A stretch of 64,000 bases of DNA from JBBROS01 sp965199595 (GTDB taxonomy: Bacteria > Pseudomonadota > Alphaproteobacteria > Acetobacterales > Acetobacteraceae), in assembly GCA_965199595.1 (NCBI GenBank), contig OZ241182.1, forward strand, positions 3,100,001 to 3,164,000. The letters are read 5' to 3'. This document shows, piece by piece, positions 27,605-36,193 of this stretch; the stretch's first letter is position 1, and each line of letters begins with the position of its first letter. The position numbers were made by a program, and so were the translations under genes. Under the pieces are notes generated by a model. That model worked only from the letters and a program-made list of their open reading frames with translations, did no database searches and had not been told where the DNA came from.

Positions 27605-27634
27605 TTTACAATATTACAAGACCTTATGTGATAT
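27605..27634 (+). promoter_or_regulatory. Candidate sigma-70-type promoter for ctpA
   Basis: In the 121-base gap before ctpA is a sharply AT-rich patch with TTTACA (27605-27610), an 18-base spacer and TGATAT (27629-27634). It stands out against the surrounding GC-rich sequence and lies about 70 bases before the ctpA ATG. It would allow ctpA-yibQ-rppH to be transcribed apart from gpmI-envC. Confidence 0.5.
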
Positions 27635-27701
27635 CGTCCGGCGTCGGCGTGGTAGGGTTTTGCGAATGGTGCCCGCCCGGGCGCCGAAAGGATCGACAGG
27701 C

Positions 27702-29084
27702 ATGAAGTTCCGGACTGGTTTGCTGCTGGGTGCGACCTTCGTCGCCGGCGTTGTGGCGGGGCCCGTGACGGGTCTCGTGGACCATGGCCTCGGCTGGTCG
27801 GTGGCCAGCGCGCGGGCGCAGGACAACAGCCGCGCCGAGACGTATCGGATGCTGACGCTGTTCGGCGACGTGGTGGAACGCATCCGCGCCGAATACGTGG
27901 AGCCGGTGAATGACCGCGAGCTGATCGAGAACGCGATCAACGGCATGCTGACCGGGCTTGACCCGCATAGCAGCTACATGAATGCCAAAAGCTTCAAGGA
28001 CATGCAGGTGCAGACCCAGGGCAAGTTCGGCGGGCTGGGGCTGGAAGTGCAGAGCGAGAACGGCATCATCAAGGTGGTGAGCCCGATCGACGACACGCCC
28101 GCCTTCCGCGCCGGGGTCAAGGCCGGCGACCTGATCACCATGCTGGACGGACATACGGTGCAGGGCCTGACGCTGAACGAGGCCGTGGACAAGATGCGCG
28201 GCGCCCCGGGCAGCACCATCAAGCTGACGATCAAGCGCGAGAACGTGAACACGCCGATCGAGCTGACCATGCAGCGCGAGGTCATCACCATCCAGGTGGT
28301 GAAGTCCCGCCTGGAGGGCGATGTGGGCTATGTGCGGCTGACCAGCTTCAACGAGCAGACCGATCCCGGGCTCCGCAAGGCGGTCATCGACCTCAAAGCC
28401 AAGGCCGGCGCCAACCTCAAGGGGTTCATCCTCGACCTGCGCAACAACCCGGGCGGTCTGCTGGACCAGGCCGTTTCCGTCAGCGACGACTTCCTGGATC
28501 AGGGGGAGATCGTCTCCACGCGCGCGCGCCACCCCGAGGAGAGCCAGCGCTGGAACGCCAAGGCCGGCGATATCACCAATGGCCTGCCGGTCGTCGTGCT
28601 GATCAACGGCGGGTCGGCTTCGGCCAGCGAGATCGTCGCCGGCGCGTTGCAGGATCATCACCGGGCCGTGCTGGTCGGCACCCGCAGCTTCGGCAAGGGT
28701 TCCGTGCAGACCGTCATGCCGCTGCCGGGCAACGGCGCCATGCGCCTGACCACGGCGCGCTACTACACGCCGTCCGGCCGCAGCATTCAGGGCCTGGGGA
28801 TCGTGCCGGACATCCAGGTCGCCTCATCCCGCACGGAGGGGCCGCATTTCGGGCCGGAGCGTGAAGCGGACCTGAACAAGGCGCTTCGCAACTCCGGCGG
28901 CACGACGCCGCCGGCCGGTGCCGGGCCGCGGACCGATCTGCCGCCGATCGCCAGTGAGATCCCGAAGCTTCCGCCCGAGGGGTTCCCGGCCTTCGATGCC
29001 ACGAAGTCCGACACCGACTTCCAGTTGCAGCAGGGCCTGGCCGTGCTGCACTCGATGGCTGGGCAGCGCCGGGCTTCCCGCTAG
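27702..29084 (+). CDS. ctpA: C-terminal processing peptidase, S41 family
   Basis: This 460-residue exported serine protease has an N-terminal signal/anchor (FRTGLLLGATFVAGVVAG), a PDZ domain (GGLGLEVQSENGIIKVVSPIDDTPA) and the S41 domain. The catalytic Ser lies in GGSASASEIVAGAL, and the Lys is in RSFGKGSVQT. Such proteases trim C-termini of periplasmic proteins, including peptidoglycan hydrolases, which suits its place between envC and a YibQ-like gene. ATG 27702 follows AAAGGA. The C-terminal 80 residues are Pro-rich and lack clear homology. Confidence 0.94.
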   Translation: MKFRTGLLLGATFVAGVVAGPVTGLVDHGLGWSVASARAQDNSRAETYRMLTLFGDVVERIRAEYVEPVNDRELIENAINGMLTGLDPHSSYMNAKSFKDMQVQTQGKFGGLGLEVQSENGIIKVVSPIDDTPAFRAGVKAGDLITMLDGHTVQGLTLNEAVDKMRGAPGSTIKLTIKRENVNTPIELTMQREVITIQVVKSRLEGDVGYVRLTSFNEQTDPGLRKAVIDLKAKAGANLKGFILDLRNNPGGLLDQAVSVSDDFLDQGEIVSTRARHPEESQRWNAKAGDITNGLPVVVLINGGSASASEIVAGALQDHHRAVLVGTRSFGKGSVQTVMPLPGNGAMRLTTARYYTPSGRSIQGLGIVPDIQVASSRTEGPHFGPEREADLNKALRNSGGTTPPAGAGPRTDLPPIASEIPKLPPEGFPAFDATKSDTDFQLQQGLAVLHSMAGQRRASR

Positions 29085-29095
29085 GGGCAGCCGAC

Positions 29096-30160
29096 ATGGC
29101 GGTGGGGTCCGCCTGGCGCTCGCTGGGTTTGTTCTGGCTGGCTTTGCTGGTGGTGGCTGCCGCCGGTCTCGCGACCCTGGCGGTGCTTGGCCCGCCGCGC
29201 CCGGAGGAGGTCGCGGTGGAGCACGGGCCCGCGCGCAGTGAGGCGCCGGCGGCCGCAGCGGTGCCGGATGAGCGCAAGCCGGCGCCGCACGCCGAGCCGG
29301 CTTCGGCCGCACCGGTTCAGGCCGCGCCTGCCGCCATCGTTCCGGGTGTGGCCCGCCCCGACCCGGCCCTGCTGGAACGCTCGCGTGCCTTCCCGCAGCT
29401 GATGTTGCCGCGCGTAGCCGCGGATGGCCGGACGGCTCGGACCGTCTATGCGGCGCCCGTGGCCGTGCCGGTGCCGGAACAGGCCGGCAAGCCGCGCATC
29501 GCTCTGTTGCTCGCGGGGTTCGGTCCATCCGAAAGGGAGAGCCGCACCGCGATCGAGACGATGCCAGGTCCCGTGGGCTTTGCGGTGTCCGCCTATGCCG
29601 GATTTGCCGGGCCGCTGATCGAATCCGCACGAGCCGCAGGCCATGAACTGCTCGCCTCCATTCCGATGGAACCGCAGGGCTATCCCCTGAACGACGAGGG
29701 CACGCGCTCGCTGCGCACCGGTCTGTCACCGGAGGAGAACCGCGCCAACCTCGAATGGTCGCTGGGACAGACAGCCGGGGCCGTGGGCGCGACCGGCGCC
29801 TCGGACGGGATGCGCGGCGAACGGTTCGCCGACCTGGCCGGCGCGTTCGACCCGGTGGTGGAGGAGATCACGCGGCGCGGCCTGATCTACATCGATCCCC
29901 GGCCCGGCCGCTCGCCACCACAGCCCGGCGATGCCACCCGCTCCGTGGACCTGGTGCTGGATGAGCCGCCGGCGCGCGCGGAGATCGAGGCCAAGCTCGC
30001 GAGCCTGGAACGCATCGCGCGGGAGAAGGGCTCGGCCATTGGCCTGGCCGTGCAGTTGCGTCCGGTCACGCTTGAGCGTATCGCGGCCTGGGCCAAAGGG
30101 CTGCAGGCGCGCGGCATCATCCTCGTGCCGGTCAGCAGCCTGGTGGAGAGCCGGAAATGA
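29096..30160 (+). CDS. Divergent polysaccharide deacetylase family protein (YibQ-like)
   Basis: This 354-residue protein has an N-terminal membrane anchor (about residues 8-30), an Ala/Pro-rich linker to about residue 120, and a C-terminal DUF610/YibQ domain with family landmarks RIALLLAGFG, GPVGFAVSAYA, LLASIPMEPQGYP and IYIDPRPGR. The family shares the NodB-like deacetylase fold; here the first acidic motif (usually DDLG-like) reads AGFG, so catalysis is doubtful. Neighbours envC and ctpA suggest a cell-wall role. AGGGG precedes the ATG. The stop overlaps the rppH start (ATGA). Confidence 0.85.
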   Translation: MAVGSAWRSLGLFWLALLVVAAAGLATLAVLGPPRPEEVAVEHGPARSEAPAAAAVPDERKPAPHAEPASAAPVQAAPAAIVPGVARPDPALLERSRAFPQLMLPRVAADGRTARTVYAAPVAVPVPEQAGKPRIALLLAGFGPSERESRTAIETMPGPVGFAVSAYAGFAGPLIESARAAGHELLASIPMEPQGYPLNDEGTRSLRTGLSPEENRANLEWSLGQTAGAVGATGASDGMRGERFADLAGAFDPVVEEITRRGLIYIDPRPGRSPPQPGDATRSVDLVLDEPPARAEIEAKLASLERIAREKGSAIGLAVQLRPVTLERIAAWAKGLQARGIILVPVSSLVESRK

Positions 30161-30645
30161 GTGACCTGCCGTATCGTCCCAACGTGGGTGTCGTGCTGTT
30201 TGACCGCCGCGGCCAAATCTTCGTCGCACGCCGGGCCGACCTGCCGAACGCCGAGGGCGCGCCTGGCGGCTGGCAGCTTCCCCAGGGCGGCATCGATGCG
30301 GACGAGGACCCGGCCACCGCGGTGTTCCGCGAGATGGAGGAGGAGATCGGCACCGCGCGCGCCACCATCATGGGCGAGCATGACGAATGGCTCACCTACG
30401 ATCTGCCGCCCGAGCTGCTCGGCAAGGCGCTCGGGGGCAGGTTCCGTGGGCAACGGCAACGGTGGTTCGCCCTGCGCTTCACCGGGGAGGATGCGGACAT
30501 CCGGCTCGACCTTGACCCGGATCCGGAGTTCGACGCCTGGCGCTGGGCCCCGCTCGCGGAGCTGCCCGGCCTGGCGGTGGGCTTCAAGGCGTCGATCTAC
30601 GCCACGCTCGCCCGGTCATTCGCCCGGTTCGCCGTCCCGCTCTAG
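30157..30645 (+). CDS. rppH: RNA pyrophosphohydrolase
   Basis: This 162-residue Nudix hydrolase has the complete Nudix box GGIDADEDPATAVFREMEEEIG and the RppH-type features RPNVGVVLF and WQLPQGG. It removes pyrophosphate from 5' triphosphorylated mRNA to trigger decay, or acts on diadenosine polyphosphates. ATGA coupling to the YibQ-like gene places it at the end of the gpmI cluster. Its last 30 bases overlap the convergent DUF4169 gene. Confidence 0.93.
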   Translation: MSDLPYRPNVGVVLFDRRGQIFVARRADLPNAEGAPGGWQLPQGGIDADEDPATAVFREMEEEIGTARATIMGEHDEWLTYDLPPELLGKALGGRFRGQRQRWFALRFTGEDADIRLDLDPDPEFDAWRWAPLAELPGLAVGFKASIYATLARSFARFAVPL

Positions 30646-30810
30646 CCGCGCGCCATCGAGCCTTGCGTCCAGATGGCGACGCTTTTCGGCGGGCTGCTCC
30701 CGTTGGGCGCGGGTGCGGCCGAAGGCGATGCGGTTCGCCGCCGCCTGCTCGGCCGCGGCTTTGCGGTCTCGTGCCTTCCTGGCACGGCTCAGGTTGACGA
30801 TTTCACCCAT
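30616..30810 (-). CDS. DUF4169 family small basic protein
   Basis: This 64-residue protein begins MGEIVNLSRARKARDRKAAA and continues NRIAFGRTRAQRE, the pattern of the small alphaproteobacterial DUF4169 family, whose function is unknown. It is strongly basic and predicted helical, so nucleic acid or ribosome association is possible but only a guess. ATG 30810 matches the family start; an upstream in-frame start exists at 30849. It overlaps the 3' end of rppH by 30 bases on the opposite strand. Confidence 0.8.
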   Translation of the reverse strand: MGEIVNLSRARKARDRKAAAEQAAANRIAFGRTRAQREQPAEKRRHLDARLDGARLERDGEPGE

Positions 30811-30847
30811 GGCGCGACGATGCCATGGCACAGCAGGCGAGGAAAGC

Positions 30848-31507
30848 ATGGGAATGATGATCGAGTTGACCGCGGCGGACGGGCACCGCTTTGGCGCCTA
30901 CCAGGCGGGCCCCGACGGTGCCGCGAAGTCGCTGGTGGTGGTGCAGGAGATCTTTGGGGTGAACAGCCACATCCGCCGGGTCTGCGACCGGTTTGCGGCG
31001 GAGGGGTTCCGCGTGGTCGCGCCGGCCCTGTTCGACCGCGCCACCCCGGGGATCGAGCTTGGCTACACCCAGGACGACGTGGCCAAGGGGCTGGCGCTGC
31101 GGGCGAAGGTTCCGGAAGCCGGAGCGATGATGGATATCGAGGCCGCGGCCAAGGCGCTGGGCGGGTCCATCGGGATCGTGGGCTATTGCTGGGGCGGCAC
31201 GCTGGCCTGGTGGGGCGCCACCCGCAGCAGCAGCTTCAAGGCGGCGGTGGGCTGGTATGGCGGCGGCATCGCCGCGAGTTGCGACGAGACGCCGCGCTGC
31301 CCGGTGCAGTTGCACTTCGGCGCCGACGACCACGGCATTCCGCTCACGGATGTCGAGAAGATCCGCGCGGCCCAGCCCGGCATCGAGGTGTTCGTGTGTG
31401 ACGGCGCCGGGCATGGCTTCGGCTGCGACGAGCGCGGCAGCTACCACCCGGACGCCTACAAGATGGCGCAGGACCGCACCCTGGCCTTCTTCAACAATTA
31501 CCTCTGA
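30848..31507 (+). CDS. Dienelactone hydrolase family protein
   Basis: This 219-residue alpha/beta hydrolase has the catalytic triad Cys in GYCWGG, Asp in GADDH and His in GAGHGF, and the conserved VVVQEIFGVNSHIR. Dienelactone hydrolases open dienelactones in chlorocatechol breakdown, but most genomic members act on unknown esters. No aromatic degradation genes are nearby. GAGGAAAG lies before ATG 30848; ATG 30854 is a possible alternative. Confidence 0.9.
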   Translation: MGMMIELTAADGHRFGAYQAGPDGAAKSLVVVQEIFGVNSHIRRVCDRFAAEGFRVVAPALFDRATPGIELGYTQDDVAKGLALRAKVPEAGAMMDIEAAAKALGGSIGIVGYCWGGTLAWWGATRSSSFKAAVGWYGGGIAASCDETPRCPVQLHFGADDHGIPLTDVEKIRAAQPGIEVFVCDGAGHGFGCDERGSYHPDAYKMAQDRTLAFFNNYL

Positions 31508-31514
31508 CGGCGGT

Positions 31515-31541
31515 GGCGGGCTCCGTGGCACGAAGCCCGCC
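31515..31541. terminator. Hairpin between convergent genes
   Basis: An 8-bp perfect stem GGCGGGCT / AGCCCGCC with an 11-base loop lies between the convergent stops of the dienelactone hydrolase gene and mtnP. No T tract follows on either strand. Confidence 0.45.
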
Positions 31542-31548
31542 CCGGAGC

Positions 31549-32430
31549 CTATGCCAGCACGCGGCCGGCGACGGCGTCCAGCTTCGCCATCAGCGCCGGG
31601 TCGCGCCGGTCGGCCGGAGTGATCAGCGCATATTCGAGCGCCCGGTCGCAGCCGGCGGGGCATGGGCCCCGGGGCGCACCCAGCCCGGGCACCACGGCCT
31701 GGAGCAGCGAGCGCGCATTGTCGGCATTCGAGGTCATCACCTTGATGACGGCATCGACCGTGACGGCCTCATGCTCCTCGTGCCAGCAATCGTAGTCCGT
31801 GACCATCGCCACGCTGGCGTAGCAAATCTCGGCTTCCCGCGCCAGCTTCGCCTCGGGCATGTTGGTCATGCCGATCACGCTGCAGCCCCAGCTGCGATAG
31901 AGATGGCTCTCCGCCCGGGTGGAGAATTGCGGTCCCTCCATCACCAGGTAGGTGCCGCCGCGATGCACCGGCAGGCCGAGCCCGCGCGCCCCGCGTTCCA
32001 GCGCATCGCCGAGGCGTGGGCAGACGGGGTCGGCCACCGTCACATGCGCCACGCAGCCATCGCCGAAGAAGCTCTTTTCCCGTGCGAAGCTGCGGTCGAT
32101 GAACTGGTCCACGATCACGAAGTGACCCGGCGGAAGCTCCTCCCGCAAGCTGCCCACCGCCGACAGCGAGATCACATCCGTGACCCCGGAGCGCTTCAGG
32201 GCATCGATGTTGGCGCGGTAGTTCAAGTGCGTGGGAGACAAGGCATGTCCACGACCATGCCGCGGCAGGAACACGCAGGATACCCCGCTCAGCGTGCCGA
32301 ACAGCAACTCGTCCGATGGCTCGCCCCAAGGGGTCTCGACCCGCTGCCACCGCTTGTCCTCGAGCCCGGCGACATCATAGACGCCGGAGCCGCCGATGAT
32401 CCCGATGACGGGCGTGATCTCGCCCGTCAT
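31549..32430 (-). CDS. mtnP: S-methyl-5'-thioadenosine phosphorylase
   Basis: This 293-residue member of the PNP/MTAP family cleaves methylthioadenosine to adenine and methylthioribose-1-phosphate in methionine salvage. Visible motifs are IGIIGGSGVYD, LPRHGRGHALSPTHLNYRAN, MEGPQFSTRAES and GMTNMPEAKLAREAEICYA. It follows the petABC genes on the same strand, 14 bases after petC, a combination also seen in other alphaproteobacteria, so it is probably cotranscribed. Confidence 0.94.
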   Translation of the reverse strand: MTGEITPVIGIIGGSGVYDVAGLEDKRWQRVETPWGEPSDELLFGTLSGVSCVFLPRHGRGHALSPTHLNYRANIDALKRSGVTDVISLSAVGSLREELPPGHFVIVDQFIDRSFAREKSFFGDGCVAHVTVADPVCPRLGDALERGARGLGLPVHRGGTYLVMEGPQFSTRAESHLYRSWGCSVIGMTNMPEAKLAREAEICYASVAMVTDYDCWHEEHEAVTVDAVIKVMTSNADNARSLLQAVVPGLGAPRGPCPAGCDRALEYALITPADRRDPALMAKLDAVAGRVLA

Positions 32431-32444
32431 CGCTGCTGCGGAGG

Positions 32445-33353
32445 TCAGTGGACGTTCTTCCAGATCTTGCGCTTCACCGCATAGGTCAGCCCGGTCATCA
32501 GCGCGAGGAACAGCACCGCCTTGATGCCCAGCCGCTTGCGCGCCTCCATCTCCGGGCTCGAGGCCCAGGTCAGGAACTGCACCACGTCCAGCGACATCTG
32601 CTCGACCGTCGCCTTGGTGCCGTCAGCGTAGGTCACCTGGCCATCCGTGAGCGGCGGCGGCATCGCCAGGAGGTGGCCCGGGAAATACTCGTTGTAATAC
32701 TGACCCGCCGGGACATTCAGGCCCGCCGGTGCATCCCGGTAGCCATTCAGCAGGGCGTGGATATAGTCGGACCCATGCTCCCGCGCCTTGACGATCAGCG
32801 ACTGGTCCGGCGGCAGGGCGCCGCCATTGGCGGCCCGCGCCGCCTTGTCGTTCGGGAACGGCGAGCGGAAGCGGTCCGCCGGCAAAGCGGCGCGTTCGAT
32901 CGGCTGCCCGGCGTCATCCGTGCTGCCACCCACCTGGACCCCGGCCGCAATGGCCTTCACCTGCTCGGCGGTGAGGCCGATGCCGGTGAGGTTGCGATAG
33001 GACATCAGCTTCATCGAATGGCAGTTGGCGCAGACTTCCTTGTAGACCTGGAAGCCACGCTGGGCCGAAGCGCGGTCATAGGTGCCGAACGGCCCGTCGA
33101 AGCTCCAGGTGGTCTTGGGCACAACGATCTCGTCATGCACATGATCCTGCGCTTCGTTCGCCACCGGCCGGGCCGCGGGCGGCGTGGAGGCCTGGATGGC
33201 AGCCACCGGAGCCGCCGGCGCCGCACCACCGGGGGCTGGTGCTGGCGGAGCCACGGCGGGCGGGCGCTGCGCCGGAGCGGGCGTGGTGGCCGGCGCCTGG
33301 GCATAGGCCGGGGCAACCACCGTCAGCGCGGTGGTCAGGAACAGCCAACGCAT
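32445..33353 (-). CDS. petC: Cytochrome c1 of the bc1 complex
   Basis: This 302-residue protein has a signal peptide (MRWLFLTTALTVVAPAYAQA), an Ala/Pro-rich linker of about 45 residues, the haem c site VCANCH near residue 109, the sixth-ligand Met in LLAMPPPLTDG, and a C-terminal membrane anchor ending in KRKIWKNV. It passes electrons from the Rieske protein to soluble or membrane cytochrome c. The ATG overlaps the cytochrome b stop by one base (TGATG). The linker between signal and haem domain is longer than usual. Confidence 0.96.
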   Translation of the reverse strand: MRWLFLTTALTVVAPAYAQAPATTPAPAQRPPAVAPPAPAPGGAAPAAPVAAIQASTPPAARPVANEAQDHVHDEIVVPKTTWSFDGPFGTYDRASAQRGFQVYKEVCANCHSMKLMSYRNLTGIGLTAEQVKAIAAGVQVGGSTDDAGQPIERAALPADRFRSPFPNDKAARAANGGALPPDQSLIVKAREHGSDYIHALLNGYRDAPAGLNVPAGQYYNEYFPGHLLAMPPPLTDGQVTYADGTKATVEQMSLDVVQFLTWASSPEMEARKRLGIKAVLFLALMTGLTYAVKRKIWKNVH

Positions 33354-34645
33354 CACGGCTTCTCCATGCTCTTCGCAGTCGCAGCGGCCGGCATCGGCCC
33401 GCCGCCGCCGCCGCGCGGGCCCATGCCGCGCTTGATCACCGGGCTCGAGATGCTCTCGGGCAACGGCAGAGGACGCTCGAGCTTGCCGAGCAGCGGCAGC
33501 AGGACCAGGAAGTGCAGGAAGTAGTAAGCCGTCGCGACCCGGCCCAGCACCACGTAGATGCCCTCGGGCGGCTTGCCGCCGACATAGCCCAGCACCACGA
33601 AGCAGATCACGAACAGGATCATCAACTGCTTGTAGATCGGCCGGAACCGCGCGCTGCGGACCGGCGAGGTGTCGAGCCAGGGCAGGAAGAACAGCAGCAG
33701 GATGGAGGCGAACATCAGCACCACGCCGCCGAGCTTCCACTCCACCGCCCGCAGCATCGCATAGAAGGGACGGAAGTACCATTCCGGCGCGATATGGGCC
33801 GGCGTCACCAGCGGATTGGCCGGGATGTAGTTGTCGACGTCACCCAGCAGGTTCGGGCCGAAGCAGACCAGCGCCGCGAAGATCAGCAGATAGACGCAGA
33901 TGCCGACGCTGTCCTTCGTGGTGTAGTAGGGGTGGAAGGGCAGCGTGTCCTGCGGTGTCTTGATGTCGATGCCAAGCGGGTTGTTTGACCCGGTGATGTG
34001 CAGCGCCACGATGTGCAGGAACACCACGCCGGTGATCATGAACGGCATCAGGTAGTGGAGGCTGAAGAAGCGGTTAAGCGTGGGGTTGTCGACGCTGAAG
34101 CCACCCCAGAGCAGCGTGACGATCGAGTCACCCACCAGAGGCACGGCTGAGAACAGGTTGGTGATGACCGTCGCACCCCAATAGCTCATCTGGCCCCAGG
34201 GCAGCACGTAGCCCATGAACGCCGTCGCCATCATCAGCAGGAAGATGACCACGCCCAGCATGAACAGCAGCTCGCGCGGCTTCTTGTAGGACCCGTAGTA
34301 GAGTGCCCGGAAGATATGGATGTACACCACGATGAAGAACATCGAGGCGCCGTTGGCGTGCACATAGCGCAGCAGCCAGCCGTAGTTCACGTCGCGCATG
34401 ATCCGCTCGACGCTGTCGAACGCGCCCGTCGTGCTAGGATTGTAGTTCATCGCCAGGAACACGCCGGTCAGGATCATGATGACCAGGTTGATCATCGCGA
34501 GCGCGCCGAAGTTCCAGAAGTAGTTGAAGTTCTTGGGCGTCGGGAACGCGCCGTATTCCTTCTGCATCATCGTGAAGATGGGCATCCGGGTATCGACCCA
34601 GTTCACCACCGGGTTCTTGAAGTCGCTCTGGTGCAAGCCGGCCAT
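33353..34645 (-). CDS. petB: Cytochrome b of the bc1 complex
   Basis: This 430-residue membrane protein has eight predicted helices. Haem-ligating His pairs lie in LLRYVHANGASMFFIVVYIHIFRALYYG and HYLMPFMITGVVFLHIVALHITGSNN. The quinol site PEWY motif is in IAPEWYFRPF. It carries low- and high-potential b haems and both quinone sites. The C-terminus has a Gly/Pro-rich tail (GPRGGGGGP). It lies between petA and petC. Confidence 0.97.
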   Translation of the reverse strand: MAGLHQSDFKNPVVNWVDTRMPIFTMMQKEYGAFPTPKNFNYFWNFGALAMINLVIMILTGVFLAMNYNPSTTGAFDSVERIMRDVNYGWLLRYVHANGASMFFIVVYIHIFRALYYGSYKKPRELLFMLGVVIFLLMMATAFMGYVLPWGQMSYWGATVITNLFSAVPLVGDSIVTLLWGGFSVDNPTLNRFFSLHYLMPFMITGVVFLHIVALHITGSNNPLGIDIKTPQDTLPFHPYYTTKDSVGICVYLLIFAALVCFGPNLLGDVDNYIPANPLVTPAHIAPEWYFRPFYAMLRAVEWKLGGVVLMFASILLLFFLPWLDTSPVRSARFRPIYKQLMILFVICFVVLGYVGGKPPEGIYVVLGRVATAYYFLHFLVLLPLLGKLERPLPLPESISSPVIKRGMGPRGGGGGPMPAAATAKSMEKP

Positions 34646-34656
34646 CGTCTCTCTCC

Positions 34657-35232
34657 TCAGCCGATCTTGATCTTGGTGTCGGACATGAACGCGTAAGGGG
34701 GTATCGCAAGATTTGACGGCGCCGGCCCATGCCGCACCCGGCCCGAAACGTCATACTGGCTGCCGTGGCAGGGGCAGAACCAGCCGCCATAATCGCCACG
34801 CGGGTCGGTCGGCTTGTTGCCCAAGGGAACGCAGCCCAGGTGGGTGCAGATGCCGACGACGATCAGCCATTTCTCGTGCCCGGCCTTCACGCGGTCCTTG
34901 TCGGCCTGCGGGTCGTTCAGGTCGCGCAGCGGGGTGTCTTCGGCGGTCTTGATCTCGGCCGGGGTGCGGTTGCGCACGAAGATCGGCTTGCCGCGCCACA
35001 CCACGGTGATGGCCTGGCCCTCGATCACGGGCGCCAGCTCGACATCGATGCTGGACAGCGCGAGCACGTCACGCGCAGGGTTCATGCTGTCGATGAACGG
35101 CCAGGCGATGGCCCCGGCGCCGATCACGGCCGCGCTGCCAACCAGCAGTTTCAGGAAATCGCGCTTCGTGGGATCATCAGCACCGACGGTGGTGATTGCT
35201 TCCCGAACGGTCGCGCTCGCGGTATCGGCCAT
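34657..35232 (-). CDS. petA: Ubiquinol-cytochrome c reductase Rieske iron-sulfur subunit
   Basis: This 191-residue subunit has an N-terminal anchor helix (FLKLLVGSAAVIGAGAIAWPFI) preceded by TKRDFLK, and the [2Fe-2S] ligands in CTHLGC and CPCHGSQYD. It is the first gene of petABC on the minus strand. A well-formed promoter lies upstream at 35318-35346. The 11-base gap to petB fits one transcript. Confidence 0.97.
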   Translation of the reverse strand: MADTASATVREAITTVGADDPTKRDFLKLLVGSAAVIGAGAIAWPFIDSMNPARDVLALSSIDVELAPVIEGQAITVVWRGKPIFVRNRTPAEIKTAEDTPLRDLNDPQADKDRVKAGHEKWLIVVGICTHLGCVPLGNKPTDPRGDYGGWFCPCHGSQYDVSGRVRHGPAPSNLAIPPYAFMSDTKIKIG

Positions 35233-35317
35233 CTTGTCCCTCTACTCTCCTGCGCCCCGGGCACGCTGCCCGAACCACGCCTTCACTTGCACAATTCAGC
35301 AGCAAGGAATGTGGCGT

Positions 35318-35346
35318 ATCATAGAGGCGCGTCCAGCCCCCTGCAA
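35318..35346 (-). promoter_or_regulatory. Sigma-70-type promoter for petABC
   Basis: On the minus strand TTGCAG (35346-35341), a 17-base spacer and TATGAT (35323-35318) make the best consensus-like promoter I see in the window. It lies about 85 bases before the petA ATG. The rest of the 159-base gap (35233-35391) shows nothing else of note. Confidence 0.65.
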
Positions 35347-35391
35347 CACAGGCGGCGCTTCTGTTTGCATGCCGGCCCACGACACAGGCGG

Positions 35392-36048
35392 TCAGCGGCC
35401 CTTCGGCCCCAGGCGCGCCCCGAGGACAGCCCGAAACCGCTCCAGCGCACCGGGTTCGACAGCAGAGATGCACACGCAGAAGCCGACCATGGCATCACCG
35501 AGCACCATGATGCGTCCATCGGTTTCTTCCCAACGCTTCAGCATGTTCCAGCGCACCAGCGTCACACCGGTGCCGGTCCGGCTTTCCAGGCCCTCGTCAC
35601 TGACGATGACCCGAGCCCGGAAGGCGAGCTGCGGGTCCGACGCATCCACGTCCGGACGCGCCCGCAGAACTCGGCGCAGCACGCGCCGCAGCCAGGGCCT
35701 CCGCAGCCATCGCTGGAGGACCATGCCGCCGGCGGTGCAGCCGCCCATGGCCAGCGCGGCGATCATCAGGGTGCCGGGCTCATCGAGCACCAGGGTGCGG
35801 AACAGCCATCCAAGCGACGGCCCATTCCGGTTCCCGGCCCAGCCGAGCAGGATGCCCCCGCCGACCGCCAAGGGCGCGCAGGCGGCCGTGACCAGCACGA
35901 CGATCGCTTCGCGCCGTAGCCGGCCGGCCTGCATGGCCGGGGTTGCCAGGCAACGCATCTGCAAGGCGAGCATGTCCTCCAGCGTGACCATCACCTCGAA
36001 GGCAAGGACGTCCGGGACATCGGCCGGTGGCGTCGCTGTGTTGCTCAT
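35392..36048 (-). CDS. Two-helix membrane protein, YcxB-like
   Basis: This 218-residue protein has two membrane helices (about residues 49-70 and 93-112) and a C-terminal soluble part, RVIVSDEGLESRTGTGVTLVRWNMLKRWEETDGRIMVL, that resembles the YcxB-like C-terminal domain. That domain is of unknown function. The match is by eye, so the family is tentative. It is upstream of petA on the same strand but separated from it by the petABC promoter, and divergent from hemF. Confidence 0.65.
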   Translation of the reverse strand: MSNTATPPADVPDVLAFEVMVTLEDMLALQMRCLATPAMQAGRLRREAIVVLVTAACAPLAVGGGILLGWAGNRNGPSLGWLFRTLVLDEPGTLMIAALAMGGCTAGGMVLQRWLRRPWLRRVLRRVLRARPDVDASDPQLAFRARVIVSDEGLESRTGTGVTLVRWNMLKRWEETDGRIMVLGDAMVGFCVCISAVEPGALERFRAVLGARLGPKGR

Positions 36049-36193
36049 CTCTCCGATCCCGCCTTGCCCGGCAGCTTGCCACCGCTTGAACCTGTGACCG
36101 CCGGCCGCCAGAAACCGCTATCCGGAGCGGGGCACCACTGCAACCCGGCGCGCGGCTGCCTTATGCTGTTACACAGGATTTGAAAGCCAATCG

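Noticed and set aside
36130..36170. Possible hemF promoter with -10 TATGCT
   Set aside because: No acceptable -35 at normal spacing.
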